From Neorhizobium sp. JUb45 (lineage in GTDB: Bacteria > Pseudomonadota > Alphaproteobacteria > Rhizobiales > Rhizobiaceae): a stretch of 64,000 bases of DNA. Positions 8,961 through 18,160 of the stretch are shown here, one piece after another. The notes under the pieces are model-generated. The model was not told the origin of the DNA and searched no databases. It saw nothing but the letters and a program-made list of their open reading frames with translations. The first letter of the stretch is position 1; every line of letters begins with the position of its first letter. The DNA lies in contig NZ_SLYW01000004.1 in NCBI RefSeq assembly GCF_004343585.1, positions 1-64,000 of the forward strand, written 5' to 3'. The position numbers and the translations under genes are program-made.

Positions 8961-10583
8961 ATGAACAATACCATTACCATTGGCGGGTTGGTTGCCGGGG
9001 CGTTTCTTGCGCTTCTGGGCGCCGGCTTTGCCCATGATGACCTTTTTGCCGCCCATATGTGGGTGCTTTTCTTCTGTCTTGCCATCAGCACGGTCGTCGT
9101 TGTGCGCCGTGTTGATTTCTCCGGCGCAGGCCGGGCAAGCAGCCGGGATGATCAGTCCGGCTATTTCGACGAAGTCATCCGCTATGGAACGATCGCCACG
9201 GTCTTCTGGGGCGTCGTCGGTTTTCTGGTCGGTGTTTTCGTGGCGCTACAACTGGCGTTTCCGGTGCTCAATCTGGAGCCCTTCCTGACGCTCGGCCGTG
9301 TGCGGCCGCTGCACACGTCAGCGGTCATTTTTGCATTCGGTGGCAATGCTCTCATCGCAACCTCCTTCTACGTCGTCCAGCGGACGTCTCGCGCCCGCCT
9401 GTTCGGTGGCGGCCTCGCCTGGTTCGTGTTCTGGGGCTACCAGCTTTTCATCGTCATGGCGGCGACCGGTTATCTTCTGGGTATCACCCAGGGCAAGGAA
9501 TATGCCGAGCCGGAATGGTATGTCGATATCTGGCTCACCATCGTCTGGGTCGCCTATTTGCTGGTTTTCCTCGGCACGATCCTGAAGCGCAAGGAACCCC
9601 ACATCTATGTGGCCAACTGGTTCTATCTCGCCTTCATCGTCACCATTGCCATGCTGCATATCGTCAACAATCTGGCGGTGCCGGTCTCCTTTCTGGGCGT
9701 AAAAAGCTATTCCGCCTTTGCCGGCGTTCAGGACGCCCTGACCCAGTGGTGGTACGGCCATAACGCCGTCGGTTTCTTCCTGACGGCAGGATTCCTCGGC
9801 ATGATGTATTATTTCGTGCCCAAGCAGGCCGAACGTCCGGTTTATTCCTATCGCCTGTCGATCATCCACTTCTGGGCCCTGATCTTCATGTATATCTGGG
9901 CAGGTCCGCACCACCTGCATTATACGGCGCTGCCTGACTGGGCGCAGACGCTCGGCATGGTCTTTTCCATCATGCTGTGGATGCCGTCCTGGGGTGGCAT
10001 GATCAACGGCCTGATGACGCTGTCGGGCGCCTGGGACAAGATCAGAACCGACCCGATCATGCGCATGATGGTCATGGCGATTGCCTTCTACGGCATGTCG
10101 ACCTTCGAAGGCCCGATGATGTCGGTCAAGGCCGTCAACTCGCTCAGCCATTATACCGACTGGACCATCGGTCACGTCCATTCCGGCGCACTTGGCTGGG
10201 TCGGGATGATCTCCTTCGGCTCGGTCTACTTCCTCGTGCCGAAACTGTGGGGCCGCAAGCGTCTCTACAGCCTTGCCATGGTCAACTGGCACTTCTGGCT
10301 CGCCACGCTCGGCATCGTTGTCTACGCCGCCGTCATGTGGGTTGCCGGCATCCAGCAGGGTCTGATGTGGCGCGAATACGATGACCAGGGTTTCCTCGTC
10401 TATTCGTTCGCAGAAACCGTGTCGGCCATGTTCCCCTATTACCTGCTGCGTGCGCTCGGCGGCGCCATGTACCTCGCCGGCGGCATCATCATGGCCTTCA
10501 ACGTCACCATGACCATTCTTGGCCATGAACGCGAAGAACGGCTTCCCGGTCAGGCTTCGGCCAACCTGCAGCCCGCCGAATAA
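8961..10583 (+). CDS. fixN: cbb3-type cytochrome c oxidase subunit I
   Basis: 540-aa catalytic subunit (CcoN) with about 12-14 transmembrane helices. It binds the low-spin haem and the haem b3-CuB centre where O2 is reduced. Visible haem/Cu ligands include [24 protein letters not shown] and [10 protein letters not shown]. An in-frame ATG lies three codons upstream at 8952, but AGGGGG (8946-8951) is correctly spaced only for the ATG at 8961. First gene of fixNOQP; the high-affinity oxidase supports respiration at very low oxygen, as in nodules. Confidence 0.97.
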   Translation: MNNTITIGGLVAGAFLALLGAGFAHDDLFAAHMWVLFFCLAISTVVVVRRVDFSGAGRASSRDDQSGYFDEVIRYGTIATVFWGVVGFLVGVFVALQLAFPVLNLEPFLTLGRVRPLHTSAVIFAFGGNALIATSFYVVQRTSRARLFGGGLAWFVFWGYQLFIVMAATGYLLGITQGKEYAEPEWYVDIWLTIVWVAYLLVFLGTILKRKEPHIYVANWFYLAFIVTIAMLHIVNNLAVPVSFLGVKSYSAFAGVQDALTQWWYGHNAVGFFLTAGFLGMMYYFVPKQAERPVYSYRLSIIHFWALIFMYIWAGPHHLHYTALPDWAQTLGMVFSIMLWMPSWGGMINGLMTLSGAWDKIRTDPIMRMMVMAIAFYGMSTFEGPMMSVKAVNSLSHYTDWTIGHVHSGALGWVGMISFGSVYFLVPKLWGRKRLYSLAMVNWHFWLATLGIVVYAAVMWVAGIQQGLMWREYDDQGFLVYSFAETVSAMFPYYLLRALGGAMYLAGGIIMAFNVTMTILGHEREERLPGQASANLQPAE

Positions 10584-10594
10584 GGACGAAACTC

Positions 10595-11326
10595 ATGTCT
10601 TTGATGGATAAACATCAGTTCATCGAGCGCAACGCGACCCTGCTTCTGGTCGGCTCGCTGCTCGTCGTGTCGATCGGCGGCATCGTGGAAATCGCGCCGC
10701 TTTTCTATCTCGAAAACACCATCGAGAAGGTGGAGGGGATGCGTCCCTATTCACCGCTCGAACTGGCCGGCCGCAACATCTACATCCGCGAAGGCTGTTA
10801 CGCCTGCCATAGCCAGATGATCCGTCCGTTCCGTGACGAGGTCGAACGGTATGGCCATTACAGCCTGGCGGCCGAATCCATGTACGACCATCCCTTCCAG
10901 TGGGGCTCCAAGCGCACGGGGCCGGATCTCGCCCGTGTCGGTGATCGTTATTCCAACGAATGGCACGTCCAGCATCTCACCGATCCGCGGTCGGTCGTGC
11001 CGGAATCGGTTATGCCGAGCTATGCCTTCCTGAAGGAAACGAACCTCAAGGTCACTGACGCCACGATGGAGCTGACGGCCAACAGCCGCGTCGGCGTTCC
11101 CTATACGGAAGAGATGCTCACCAGCGCCAAGGCGGATCTGGAGGCACAGGCCAATCCGGATGCCGATACATCCGGCCTGCTGGAACGCTACCCCAAGGCC
11201 AAGGTCGGCAATTTCGATGGCGACCCGGCTCGGTTGACCGAGATGGATGCGCTCGTCGCCTACCTGCAGGTGCTCGGCACGCTGGTCGATTTCTCGACCT
11301 ATGACGATGCCACCGGTTATCGCTGA
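10595..11326 (+). CDS. fixO: cbb3-type cytochrome c oxidase subunit II
   Basis: 243-aa monohaem cytochrome c subunit (CcoO). One N-terminal membrane anchor (about 13-35) is followed by a periplasmic domain with the haem c motif CYACH near residue 68 and the axial Met in a VMPSY segment. Starts 11 nt after the fixN stop. It passes electrons from FixP to FixN. Confidence 0.97.
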   Translation: MSLMDKHQFIERNATLLLVGSLLVVSIGGIVEIAPLFYLENTIEKVEGMRPYSPLELAGRNIYIREGCYACHSQMIRPFRDEVERYGHYSLAAESMYDHPFQWGSKRTGPDLARVGDRYSNEWHVQHLTDPRSVVPESVMPSYAFLKETNLKVTDATMELTANSRVGVPYTEEMLTSAKADLEAQANPDADTSGLLERYPKAKVGNFDGDPARLTEMDALVAYLQVLGTLVDFSTYDDATGYR

Positions 11327-11338
11327 GGAGAGGCTCTC

Positions 11339-11491
11339 ATGGAAACCTACACAGCAATGCGTCACTTCGCCGATAGCTGGGGCCTGCTTGCCATGGCTCT
11401 GTTTTTTGTCGGCGTCATCTTCTTCACCCTGCGTCCAGGCGGCAAGGCATCGGCGGACAGGGCTGCGCATATCCCTCTGAAGGAGGACTGA
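11339..11491 (+). CDS. fixQ: cbb3-type oxidase subunit CcoQ/FixQ
   Basis: 50 aa (METYTAMRHFADSWGLLAMA at the N-terminus): one transmembrane helix (about 14-32) and a short polar tail ending in KED. Lies between fixO and fixP where FixQ is always found, with GAGGAGAGG before its ATG. It stabilises the association of FixP with the oxidase core. Confidence 0.93.
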   Translation: METYTAMRHFADSWGLLAMALFFVGVIFFTLRPGGKASADRAAHIPLKED

Positions 11492-11494
11492 GCC

Positions 11495-12358
11495 ATGGCC
11501 GAAAAACATGTCGATGAAATCAGCGGCGTCGAAACCACCGGTCATGAGTGGGATGGCATTCGCGAGTTGAACAACCCGCTGCCGCGCTGGTGGTTGTGGA
11601 CTTTTTATGCCTGTATTGTCTGGGCTCTCGGTTATACCGTCCTCTACCCGGCATGGCCGATGCTGACGCAAGCCACACCCGGCATTCTCGGTTATTCCAG
11701 CCGAGCCGAATATGCGGCTGAAAGTGCCGGTGCAAAGATTGCCCAGGGCGGAATTATCGAGAAAATCTCGAAATCCTCGCTGCAGGAAATCGTTGCCAAT
11801 CCGCAGATGAACCAGTTTGCCATTGCCGGCGGTGCATCCGCCTTCAAGGTCAATTGCTCCAACTGCCATGGTTCGGGTGCTGCCGGTGGTATCGGTTATC
11901 CCAACCTCAATGATGACGACTGGCTCTGGGGCGGCGATCTCGACACGATCCAGCAGACGATCGCACATGGTATCCGTGATGCCGTCGATCCGGACACCCG
12001 GATTGCCGACATGCCGGCCTTCGGAGAGATGCTGCAGCCGGACGAAATCCGTCAGGTCGCCGCCTATGTCAGCAGCCTGACCGGCACCCCAAAAAATGCT
12101 GCCTTGGTCGAACCCGGCAAGCAGATTTTTCTCGACAACTGCTCCTCCTGTCATGGCGAGGATGCCAGGGGAAATCGTGAGCTTGGTGCGCCCAATCTGG
12201 CCGATGCCATCTGGTTGAAGGTCAATGGGGAAGCGGAAATCGCCGAACAGGTTCGTGCGCCAAAACATGGTGTCATGCCGGCCTGGCAGGCCCGTCTGAG
12301 CAGCGACACCGTCAAGCAGTTGACCGTTTACATCCATTCGCTGGGTGGTGGCGAATAA
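11495..12358 (+). CDS. fixP: cbb3-type cytochrome c oxidase subunit III (dihaem)
   Basis: 287-aa membrane-anchored dihaem cytochrome c (CcoP). The N-terminal FixP_N region has one transmembrane helix (about 34-54, after PLPRWW), followed by two cytochrome c domains with CSNCH near residue 121 and CSSCH near residue 214. It begins three nucleotides after the fixQ stop. It receives electrons from the bc1 complex or soluble cytochrome c. Confidence 0.97.
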   Translation: MAEKHVDEISGVETTGHEWDGIRELNNPLPRWWLWTFYACIVWALGYTVLYPAWPMLTQATPGILGYSSRAEYAAESAGAKIAQGGIIEKISKSSLQEIVANPQMNQFAIAGGASAFKVNCSNCHGSGAAGGIGYPNLNDDDWLWGGDLDTIQQTIAHGIRDAVDPDTRIADMPAFGEMLQPDEIRQVAAYVSSLTGTPKNAALVEPGKQIFLDNCSSCHGEDARGNRELGAPNLADAIWLKVNGEAEIAEQVRAPKHGVMPAWQARLSSDTVKQLTVYIHSLGGGE

Positions 12359-12396
12359 GCAGGAACGGAGCGGATTTTTCTCTGTTGCAATCCTTG

Positions 12397-12423
12397 GGCC
12401 GCGCTTTGCTGAAAGGTGCGGCC
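12397..12423 (+). terminator. Weak terminator-like hairpin after fixP
   Basis: Arms GGCCGC and GCGGCC enclose a 15-nt loop and are followed by a T-rich but interrupted stretch. It may separate the fixNOQP transcript from fixGHIS, which has its own FixK box downstream. Confidence 0.35.
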
Positions 12424-12455
12424 TTCTCATTTGTCAATTCTGTCGCACCCGAAAC

Positions 12456-12469
12456 TTGACCTAGGTCAA
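12456..12469 (+). promoter_or_regulatory. FixK/FNR box upstream of fixG
   Basis: TTGAC-CTAG-GTCAA, a fully symmetric match to TTGAY-N4-RTCAA. Centre at 12462.5; class II activation would put the transcript start near 12504. This leaves the first in-frame ATG (12478) outside the mRNA and makes 12523 the fixG start. Confidence 0.9.
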
Positions 12470-12522
12470 GGTTTGCCATGGGCCGCGGTGGGAAAAGGGC
12501 GGAACAAGAAGTGGATCGTCCC

Positions 12523-14121
12523 ATGAACCTTTATACGGCAAACCACCTCCAGCCCGCTGGCGGCGCCAGAGGACCGGGGAATGGCTCCGGAAGCGGCTCC
12601 GGTCCGGTTCCGCCATCGGAACCGCTTTACGAAAAGCGCCAGAAGATCTTTCCGAAAAGCGTCAAGGGCCGCTTCCGCCGCTTCAAATGGCTGTTCATGG
12701 TGGTGGCGCTGGCGATCTATTACCTGACGCCATGGATCCGCTGGGATCGTGGTCCGCACGCGCCCGATCAGGCGGTGCTCATCGATCTGTCGGCGCGACG
12801 GTTCTATTTCTTCTTCATCGAGATCTGGCCGCAGGAATTTTTCTTCGTCGCCGGCCTGCTGGTCATGGCAGGGCTGGGTCTGTTTTTGCTGACATCGGCG
12901 GTGGGGCGGGCATGGTGCGGATATGCCTGTCCGCAGACGGTCTGGGTTGACCTCTTCCTGGCCGTCGAACGTTTTATTGATGGAGATCGCAACGCTCAGA
13001 TCAAGCTCAACGCCAGCGCATGGACCTTCGCCAAGATCTCCAAACGCGTGACAAAACACGCGATCTGGCTGGCAATCGCGGTGCTGACAGGCGGCGCCTG
13101 GATTTTCTATTTTGCCGATGCGCCCGGTCTGGCATTCGATTTCGTCACGGGTCAGGCGGCGATCGTTGCCTATTCGACCGTCGCGACCCTGACCGCCACG
13201 ACCTATATTCTCGGCGGGCTGATGCGCGAGCAGGTCTGCATCTACATGTGTCCCTGGCCCCGTATCCAAGGCGCCATGCTGGATGAGCATTCACTGGTCG
13301 TCACCTATAACGACTGGCGGGGAGAGCCGCGTAGCCGTCATGCCAAGAAAATGGTAGCCGGCGGTCAGTCGGTTGGCGATTGTGTCGATTGCGATGCCTG
13401 CGTGGCGGTCTGTCCCATGGGCATCGACATCAGGGATGGTCAGCAGATGGCCTGCATCACCTGCGCGCTTTGTATCGATGCCTGCGACAACGTCATGGAC
13501 AAGATCGGCAAGCCACGCGGCCTGATCGCCTATGCCACGCTCGACGAATACGATGGCAACATGGCGCTGGCGACCAATGGTGGCCAGACCGCTATCGAGC
13601 CGGCCCGCGTTCGTAATTCCGATGGGTCTTTCGTTGATCGCATCCGCGAGTTCCACTGGCAGGTGATCTTTCGCACCCGTACGCTGATCTATTTCGGCAT
13701 CTGGGCCCTGATCGGACTGGGGCTGGTCTATGCGCTTCTGACGCGTGACCGGCTGCAGCTCAATGTCGTGCATGACCGCAATCCGCAATTCGTGCTGGAA
13801 TCGGACGGGTCGATCCGCAACGGCTACACGGTCCGGCTTCTCAACATGGTGCCGGAGCCGCGCACCATCATGCTGTCGCTCGACGGCCTGCCGCAGGCAA
13901 GCATGCGTGTTGTCGGCATCACGGATGTTCCCGGCAACATCGTTGCCATTCCGGCCGAACCGGACAAGGCGATGGCGCTTCGCGTCTTCGTGACGTTACC
14001 GCCCGATGGCGATGCAAAGGCTTCGCCGGTGCGTGATTTCCGCTTCATCGCCGAGGATCGCTCCAGCCATGAGAGCGACGCCTACAATGCCACGTTCAAC
14101 ACGCCAGGAGGAAAAAAATGA
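12523..14121 (+). CDS. fixG: cbb3 oxidase assembly protein FixG/CcoG (ferredoxin-like)
   Basis: 532-aa membrane protein with about five transmembrane helices and two [4Fe-4S] motifs, CVDCDACVAVCP and CITCALCIDAC, near residues 290-325, plus a C-terminal Ig-like periplasmic domain. It acts as a cupric reductase that supplies Cu(I) for CuB during cbb3 assembly. Start chosen at MNLYTANHL: an ATG 45 nt upstream sits only 8 nt past the FixK box and would precede the expected transcript start. A Gly/Ser/Pro-rich stretch follows the start. First gene of fixGHIS; overlaps fixH by 4 nt. Confidence 0.95.
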   Translation: MNLYTANHLQPAGGARGPGNGSGSGSGPVPPSEPLYEKRQKIFPKSVKGRFRRFKWLFMVVALAIYYLTPWIRWDRGPHAPDQAVLIDLSARRFYFFFIEIWPQEFFFVAGLLVMAGLGLFLLTSAVGRAWCGYACPQTVWVDLFLAVERFIDGDRNAQIKLNASAWTFAKISKRVTKHAIWLAIAVLTGGAWIFYFADAPGLAFDFVTGQAAIVAYSTVATLTATTYILGGLMREQVCIYMCPWPRIQGAMLDEHSLVVTYNDWRGEPRSRHAKKMVAGGQSVGDCVDCDACVAVCPMGIDIRDGQQMACITCALCIDACDNVMDKIGKPRGLIAYATLDEYDGNMALATNGGQTAIEPARVRNSDGSFVDRIREFHWQVIFRTRTLIYFGIWALIGLGLVYALLTRDRLQLNVVHDRNPQFVLESDGSIRNGYTVRLLNMVPEPRTIMLSLDGLPQASMRVVGITDVPGNIVAIPAEPDKAMALRVFVTLPPDGDAKASPVRDFRFIAEDRSSHESDAYNATFNTPGGKK

Positions 14122-14609
14122 TCGGCGCCGAGAAGAAGCCCTTTACCCTGACCGGTTGGCACATGTTGGCGATCATGCTGTCGTTTTTCGGTGTCATCAT
14201 TTCGGTCAATTTCTTCATGGCCTATAAGGCGGTGAGCAGCTGGAGCGGCCTGGTTGTGCCGAACACCTATGTCGCCAGCCAGCAGTTCAACGCCAAGGTT
14301 GCCGCAGAGCGCGCGCTCGCAGCCACGGGCGTGATCGGAAATCTGAAGATCGATGGTACTTCCGTCCGTTACGAGGTTTCGGATCCGGATGGCGCCGTTG
14401 CCGCCGATACGCTTGTCCTGTCATTCCGGCGGCCGGTCGGTGACAGTCAGGATTTTACCCTGACGCTGGAACCGCAGGCGCAGGGCATCTTCACGGCCCA
14501 GCATGACATCCGGCCCGGTCACTGGATCATCGAGGCGGTGGCGACGCGCGGCGGCAATCCGATCCTGCACCAGACACGCCGGATCGCCGTCCACGGAGAG
14601 CGGTCATGA
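14118..14609 (+). CDS. fixH: cbb3 oxidase assembly protein FixH
   Basis: 163 aa; one N-terminal transmembrane helix (about 16-38, after FTLTGWHML) and a periplasmic beta-rich domain of the FixH/CcoH family. Needed for oxidase maturation, probably in handing over copper with FixI. ATGA overlaps at both ends couple it to fixG and fixI. Confidence 0.95.
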   Translation: MIGAEKKPFTLTGWHMLAIMLSFFGVIISVNFFMAYKAVSSWSGLVVPNTYVASQQFNAKVAAERALAATGVIGNLKIDGTSVRYEVSDPDGAVAADTLVLSFRRPVGDSQDFTLTLEPQAQGIFTAQHDIRPGHWIIEAVATRGGNPILHQTRRIAVHGERS

Positions 14610-16888
14610 GCTGCTGTGCGCCTGGGACTGAAGGTGCGCTCGATCTTCTGGGCGCATTGCCTTCCACCGAAGAATTGCTGCTGTCCGCCCGTGATCTGGG
14701 CAATGGCATGAAGCAGACTGATCTTGGCGTACCGGACGTCTATTGCGGTGCCTGCATCGCCACGATCGAGAAGGCGCTGGGCGCTATGCCGGCCGTCGAA
14801 AAGGCAAGGGTGAACCTGTCGACCAAACGTGTGTCCGTCCTCTGGCATGAATCCGTTGACGGTGAGACAACCGATCCGGTTGAGATCGTCCGCACCATCG
14901 TCACCTCCACGGGCTATTCGGCGCATCTGTTCAACGACGCCGAGGAAGCCGCCGACGCGCTGAAATCGCAGCTGCTGCGCGGTGTCGCCGTCTGTGGTTT
15001 TGCGGCTGCAAACATCATGCTCCTGTCGGTATCGGTCTGGTCCGGTGCCGATGCCTCGACGCGCGACATGTTCCACTGGATTTCGGCGATGATCGCGGCT
15101 CCAGCGCTGATCTATGGCGGCCGCTTTTTCTACCAGTCCGCCTGGAATGTCATTCGCCGCGGCCGCACCAATATGGATGTGCCGATCGCGCTGGCCATTA
15201 CCCTTTCCTATGGTGTGTCGCTTTGGGAAACCATGCATCACGGCCACCACGCCTGGTTCGATGCGACGGTGTCGCTGCTGTTTTTCCTGCTGATCGGCCG
15301 CACGCTCGACCATATCATGCGGGAGCGGGCGCGTGCCTCGATCAGCGGGTTAGCGCGCCTGTCGCCGCGTGGAGCGATGGTGCTCGGCGCTGATGACGTG
15401 CGCGAATACCGTCCGGTTTCGGATATCAGACCGGGAGATCGCATCGCCATTGCCGCCGGTGAACGAATCCCGGTCGATGGCATTGTTGAAAGCGGTGCCA
15501 GCGATCTCGATGTGTCGATCGTCAATGGCGAGAGCGCACCACATCCCGTCACGAAGGGTGCCAGTGTTCAGGCCGGCATGCTCAGCCTCACCGGCTCGCT
15601 GGTCCTACAGGCGACGGCTGCTGCCAGGGATTCGTTTCTGTCGGAAATCATGTCGCTGATGGAAGCCGCCGAAGGCAGCCGTGCCGGTTATCGCCGACTT
15701 GCCGATCGTGTCGCGCAATTTTATTCGCCGGCTGTCCATCTGCTTGCCATAACGGCCTTCCTGTCCTGGGGCCTTCTTGGTGGTGACTGGAAACAGGCGA
15801 TGCTGATCTCCATCGCCGTGCTGATCATCACCTGCCCCTGCGCGCTGGGCCTTGCTGTTCCGGTCGTGCAGGTCGTGGCCGCCGGCCGCCTGTTCAGGAA
15901 CGGCATCATGGTGAAGGACGGTTCCGCCATGGAACGTCTGGCCGAGGTCGAAATGATCGTTTTCGACAAGACCGGCACTTTGACGGTCGGCCGTCCGCGC
16001 CTGCTCAATGGCGGCGAAATCGACGCCTCGCATCTGTCGATGGCAGCCGGTCTCGCCGCCCATTCGCGCCACCCGCTATCGCAGACGCTTTACACGCGCC
16101 ACACAGGTTCGGTGCCGTTTTTCGAGGGCGTCGAAGAAAGGCCGGGCGAGGGGCTGCAAGGCTTTTCCGGCGGTCGAACCTACCGCCTCGGCAGCCGCCG
16201 TTTCGCCTGCGATCAAAATTCAGCCGGTGCTTCGGCCTCGTCCGAGGTGGTCCTGTCGGTTGATGGCGCAGAACTTGCCGCTTTCCGTTTCGAAGACCGC
16301 GCGCGGTCCGGTGCGGAAGCGGCCATGCGGGAACTTCTGTCGAAAAACATGTCGACCGCAATTCTGTCGGGGGACAGAGCGGCCGTGGTCGAGCGCCTTG
16401 CGAAGCGGCTTTCGATCGACGCATGGCAGTCCGATCTTTCTCCACGCGGCAAGACCGATGCCGTATCTGCCTTTGCCGAGGGCGGTCGCAAGGTGATGAT
16501 GGTCGGTGACGGCATCAATGATGCACCGGCCCTGCGCGCTGCCCATGTCTCGATGGCGCCGGCAACGGCTGCGGATATCGGCCGTCAGGCGGCAGATTTC
16601 GTGTTCATGCACGAAAGCCTTGCCGCCGTGCCTTTCGCGCATGAAATGTCGCGGCGTGCCGGCACCTTGATCCGCCAGAATTTCGGGCTTGCCATCGGTT
16701 ACAACGTCATCGCCGTGCCGATCGCGCTGGCCGGTTACGCCACTCCGTTGATCGCGGCCGTCGCCATGTCCACTTCGTCGCTGATCGTCGTCGCCAATGC
16801 GCTGCGGTTGAATCATGTGCGGGCGGGCGAGAGGGCAGTCGCCCAGGATGCAGAACTGGAAATCTCGCCGGGGGCTCGAACCGCATGA
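14606..16888 (+). CDS. fixI: Copper-exporting P1B-type ATPase FixI/CcoI
   Basis: 760 aa. N-terminal heavy-metal-associated domain with CGAC near residue 48, eight predicted transmembrane helices, the metal-binding CPC in ITCPCALGLA, the phosphorylation site DKTGTLT and the hinge VGDGINDAPAL. The slow copper exporter dedicated to cuproenzyme assembly: it supplies periplasmic Cu for the cbb3 oxidase and is not mainly for detoxification. Overlaps fixH and fixS by 4 nt. Confidence 0.96.
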   Translation: MSCCAPGTEGALDLLGALPSTEELLLSARDLGNGMKQTDLGVPDVYCGACIATIEKALGAMPAVEKARVNLSTKRVSVLWHESVDGETTDPVEIVRTIVTSTGYSAHLFNDAEEAADALKSQLLRGVAVCGFAAANIMLLSVSVWSGADASTRDMFHWISAMIAAPALIYGGRFFYQSAWNVIRRGRTNMDVPIALAITLSYGVSLWETMHHGHHAWFDATVSLLFFLLIGRTLDHIMRERARASISGLARLSPRGAMVLGADDVREYRPVSDIRPGDRIAIAAGERIPVDGIVESGASDLDVSIVNGESAPHPVTKGASVQAGMLSLTGSLVLQATAAARDSFLSEIMSLMEAAEGSRAGYRRLADRVAQFYSPAVHLLAITAFLSWGLLGGDWKQAMLISIAVLIITCPCALGLAVPVVQVVAAGRLFRNGIMVKDGSAMERLAEVEMIVFDKTGTLTVGRPRLLNGGEIDASHLSMAAGLAAHSRHPLSQTLYTRHTGSVPFFEGVEERPGEGLQGFSGGRTYRLGSRRFACDQNSAGASASSEVVLSVDGAELAAFRFEDRARSGAEAAMRELLSKNMSTAILSGDRAAVVERLAKRLSIDAWQSDLSPRGKTDAVSAFAEGGRKVMMVGDGINDAPALRAAHVSMAPATAADIGRQAADFVFMHESLAAVPFAHEMSRRAGTLIRQNFGLAIGYNVIAVPIALAGYATPLIAAVAMSTSSLIVVANALRLNHVRAGERAVAQDAELEISPGARTA

Positions 16889-17049
16889 ACATGCTGATCT
16901 ACCTCATACCGGTGGCGCTGTTTCTGGGTGCATTGGGGCTTGGCGCCTTCTTGTGGTCCTTGCGCTCCGGCCAGTATGAGGATCTCGATGGCGCCGCCTG
17001 GCGTATCCTGTCCGACGACAACAAGCCGGATGATCCGCGCGGTCATTGA
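16885..17049 (+). CDS. fixS: cbb3 oxidase maturation protein FixS/CcoS
   Basis: 54 aa: one transmembrane helix (about 4-25) followed by SGQYEDLDGAAWRIL, the family signature (QxxDL-rich segment after the helix). The start ATG overlaps the fixI stop (ATGA). Required for cofactor insertion into the oxidase core. Last gene of the operon; a hairpin with T run follows 23 nt later. Confidence 0.94.
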   Translation: MNMLIYLIPVALFLGALGLGAFLWSLRSGQYEDLDGAAWRILSDDNKPDDPRGH

Positions 17050-17072
17050 TCGGTGAGAGGACGGATTGTTTC

Positions 17073-17101
17073 AGGCGTCGCAAAAATATGCGGCGCCTTT
17101 G
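17073..17101. terminator. Terminator between fixS and the siderophore-interacting gene
   Basis: A 10-bp stem (AGGCGTCGCA / TGCGGCGCCT, one T:G pair) with a 6-nt A-rich loop, followed by TTTGT. It lies between convergent genes and ends fixGHIS. Confidence 0.7.
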
Positions 17102-17116
17102 TCGTGTCTGGCTTTA

Positions 17117-17881
17117 TCAGTCGTCGACGTGATCGTGGCCGCCGTTGCGGCCCGGACGCCAATAACCTTCCGAGGCGATCTGGTCGCGTCCCAGGCCACG
17201 CGCGATCAGGTGATGGCGCTGGGCCCGCACATTGCTCGTTTCGCCGATGATATAGGCATGACCACGTCCTTGCGGCAGGTCGAAGCTCGAGAGCCGATCG
17301 AGCACGATGCTGTTTGGCCCCGGATGCGCGTCACCACGATGTAGCCATTCGATATTGGCATCCGCCTCTGTGGTGATTGCTTCCTCGTCTTCGTGACCTT
17401 GCACCTCCAGAAACAGATAGGCTTTCGTCCCGGCCGGTACTGTTTCCAGAATGTGGTAGATCGCCGGCAGGCAGGTTTCGTCGCCGGTAAACAGGTGCCA
17501 GTCGGCTTCCGGATTGAACACGACGCGGCCACGCGGTCCCTTGACTTCGACCGTGTCGCCCGGCTTGCAGTTGCCTGCAAAATTCGGTCCCGGTGTATTG
17601 CCATGCATGACGAAATCGATGGCGACAGTGCCTTTGTCACGGTCGATGCCGCGGATCGTGTAGTGGCGGCGGCCGAGTTCGCCGTTTTCGAGCGGCAGAA
17701 ACAGCACAACGTCCTGACCGGGTTTATATTGAAGTGCCTCGATGCCCTCGGCGGTGAACCAGACCCGCCGCAATTTTGGTCTCACGTCCGCAGCCTCGAC
17801 GACACGAAAAGTCCAGGCGGGAAGTTCGGGTCTTTTGCGCGGCATGTCCGCTGTGGGGGCGGAACTGGATTGTTGATCCAT
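17117..17881 (-). CDS. Siderophore-interacting flavoprotein (ViuB/SIP family)
   Basis: 254 aa. FAD-binding barrel with RRHYTIRGID (the RxYT FAD motif) near residue 75 and a C-terminal SIP domain with GDETCLPAI and an ending of the YWRPGRNGG type. It is a cytoplasmic ferric-siderophore reductase using NAD(P)H. A longer reading frame starts 111 nt upstream, but the ATG at 17881 has AAGGAGA at proper spacing and matches family length. Faces away from the osmolyte importer, so it is a single-gene unit. No clear iron box was seen in front of it. Confidence 0.9.
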   Translation of the reverse strand: MDQQSSSAPTADMPRKRPELPAWTFRVVEAADVRPKLRRVWFTAEGIEALQYKPGQDVVLFLPLENGELGRRHYTIRGIDRDKGTVAIDFVMHGNTPGPNFAGNCKPGDTVEVKGPRGRVVFNPEADWHLFTGDETCLPAIYHILETVPAGTKAYLFLEVQGHEDEEAITTEADANIEWLHRGDAHPGPNSIVLDRLSSFDLPQGRGHAYIIGETSNVRAQRHHLIARGLGRDQIASEGYWRPGRNGGHDHVDD

Positions 17882-18078
17882 GACAGTCTCCTTGATCGGA
17901 GGGCAAATGGCGATCATGCATGTACCGTGAACGGTGGCACGGATCGCTGCCCGATCCGTCGATAGAACCATATTCTTGGGACCAAAAGTCAAGTTTTCGT
18001 GCGGAGCTTTTTCGGGAGGCTAAGGTAACGCAGCCTGTTTTTTCGCAAGCCGCGACCTAATTGCAAAACCATGCCGAG

Positions 18079-18096
18079 ACGGAAACGTGTTTCCGT
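18079..18096. promoter_or_regulatory. Inverted repeat in the SIP-yehZ intergenic region
   Basis: ACGGAAAC-GT-GTTTCCGT: perfect 8-bp arms around a 2-nt centre, 65 nt before the first codon of the importer gene. It resembles LacI-type operators, but no LacI gene is in the window. Operator role is inference. Confidence 0.4.
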
Positions 18097-18160
18097 AGTC
18101 GAATGATACTGAGCGACAACCGGGCCGCTGAACGAGCCCCTGAGGGAAGGAATAGTTTTC

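Noticed and set aside
10751..12430. 559-codon antisense frame over fixO-fixQ-fixP
   Set aside because: Crosses three well-recognised genes; no RBS and no family resemblance.
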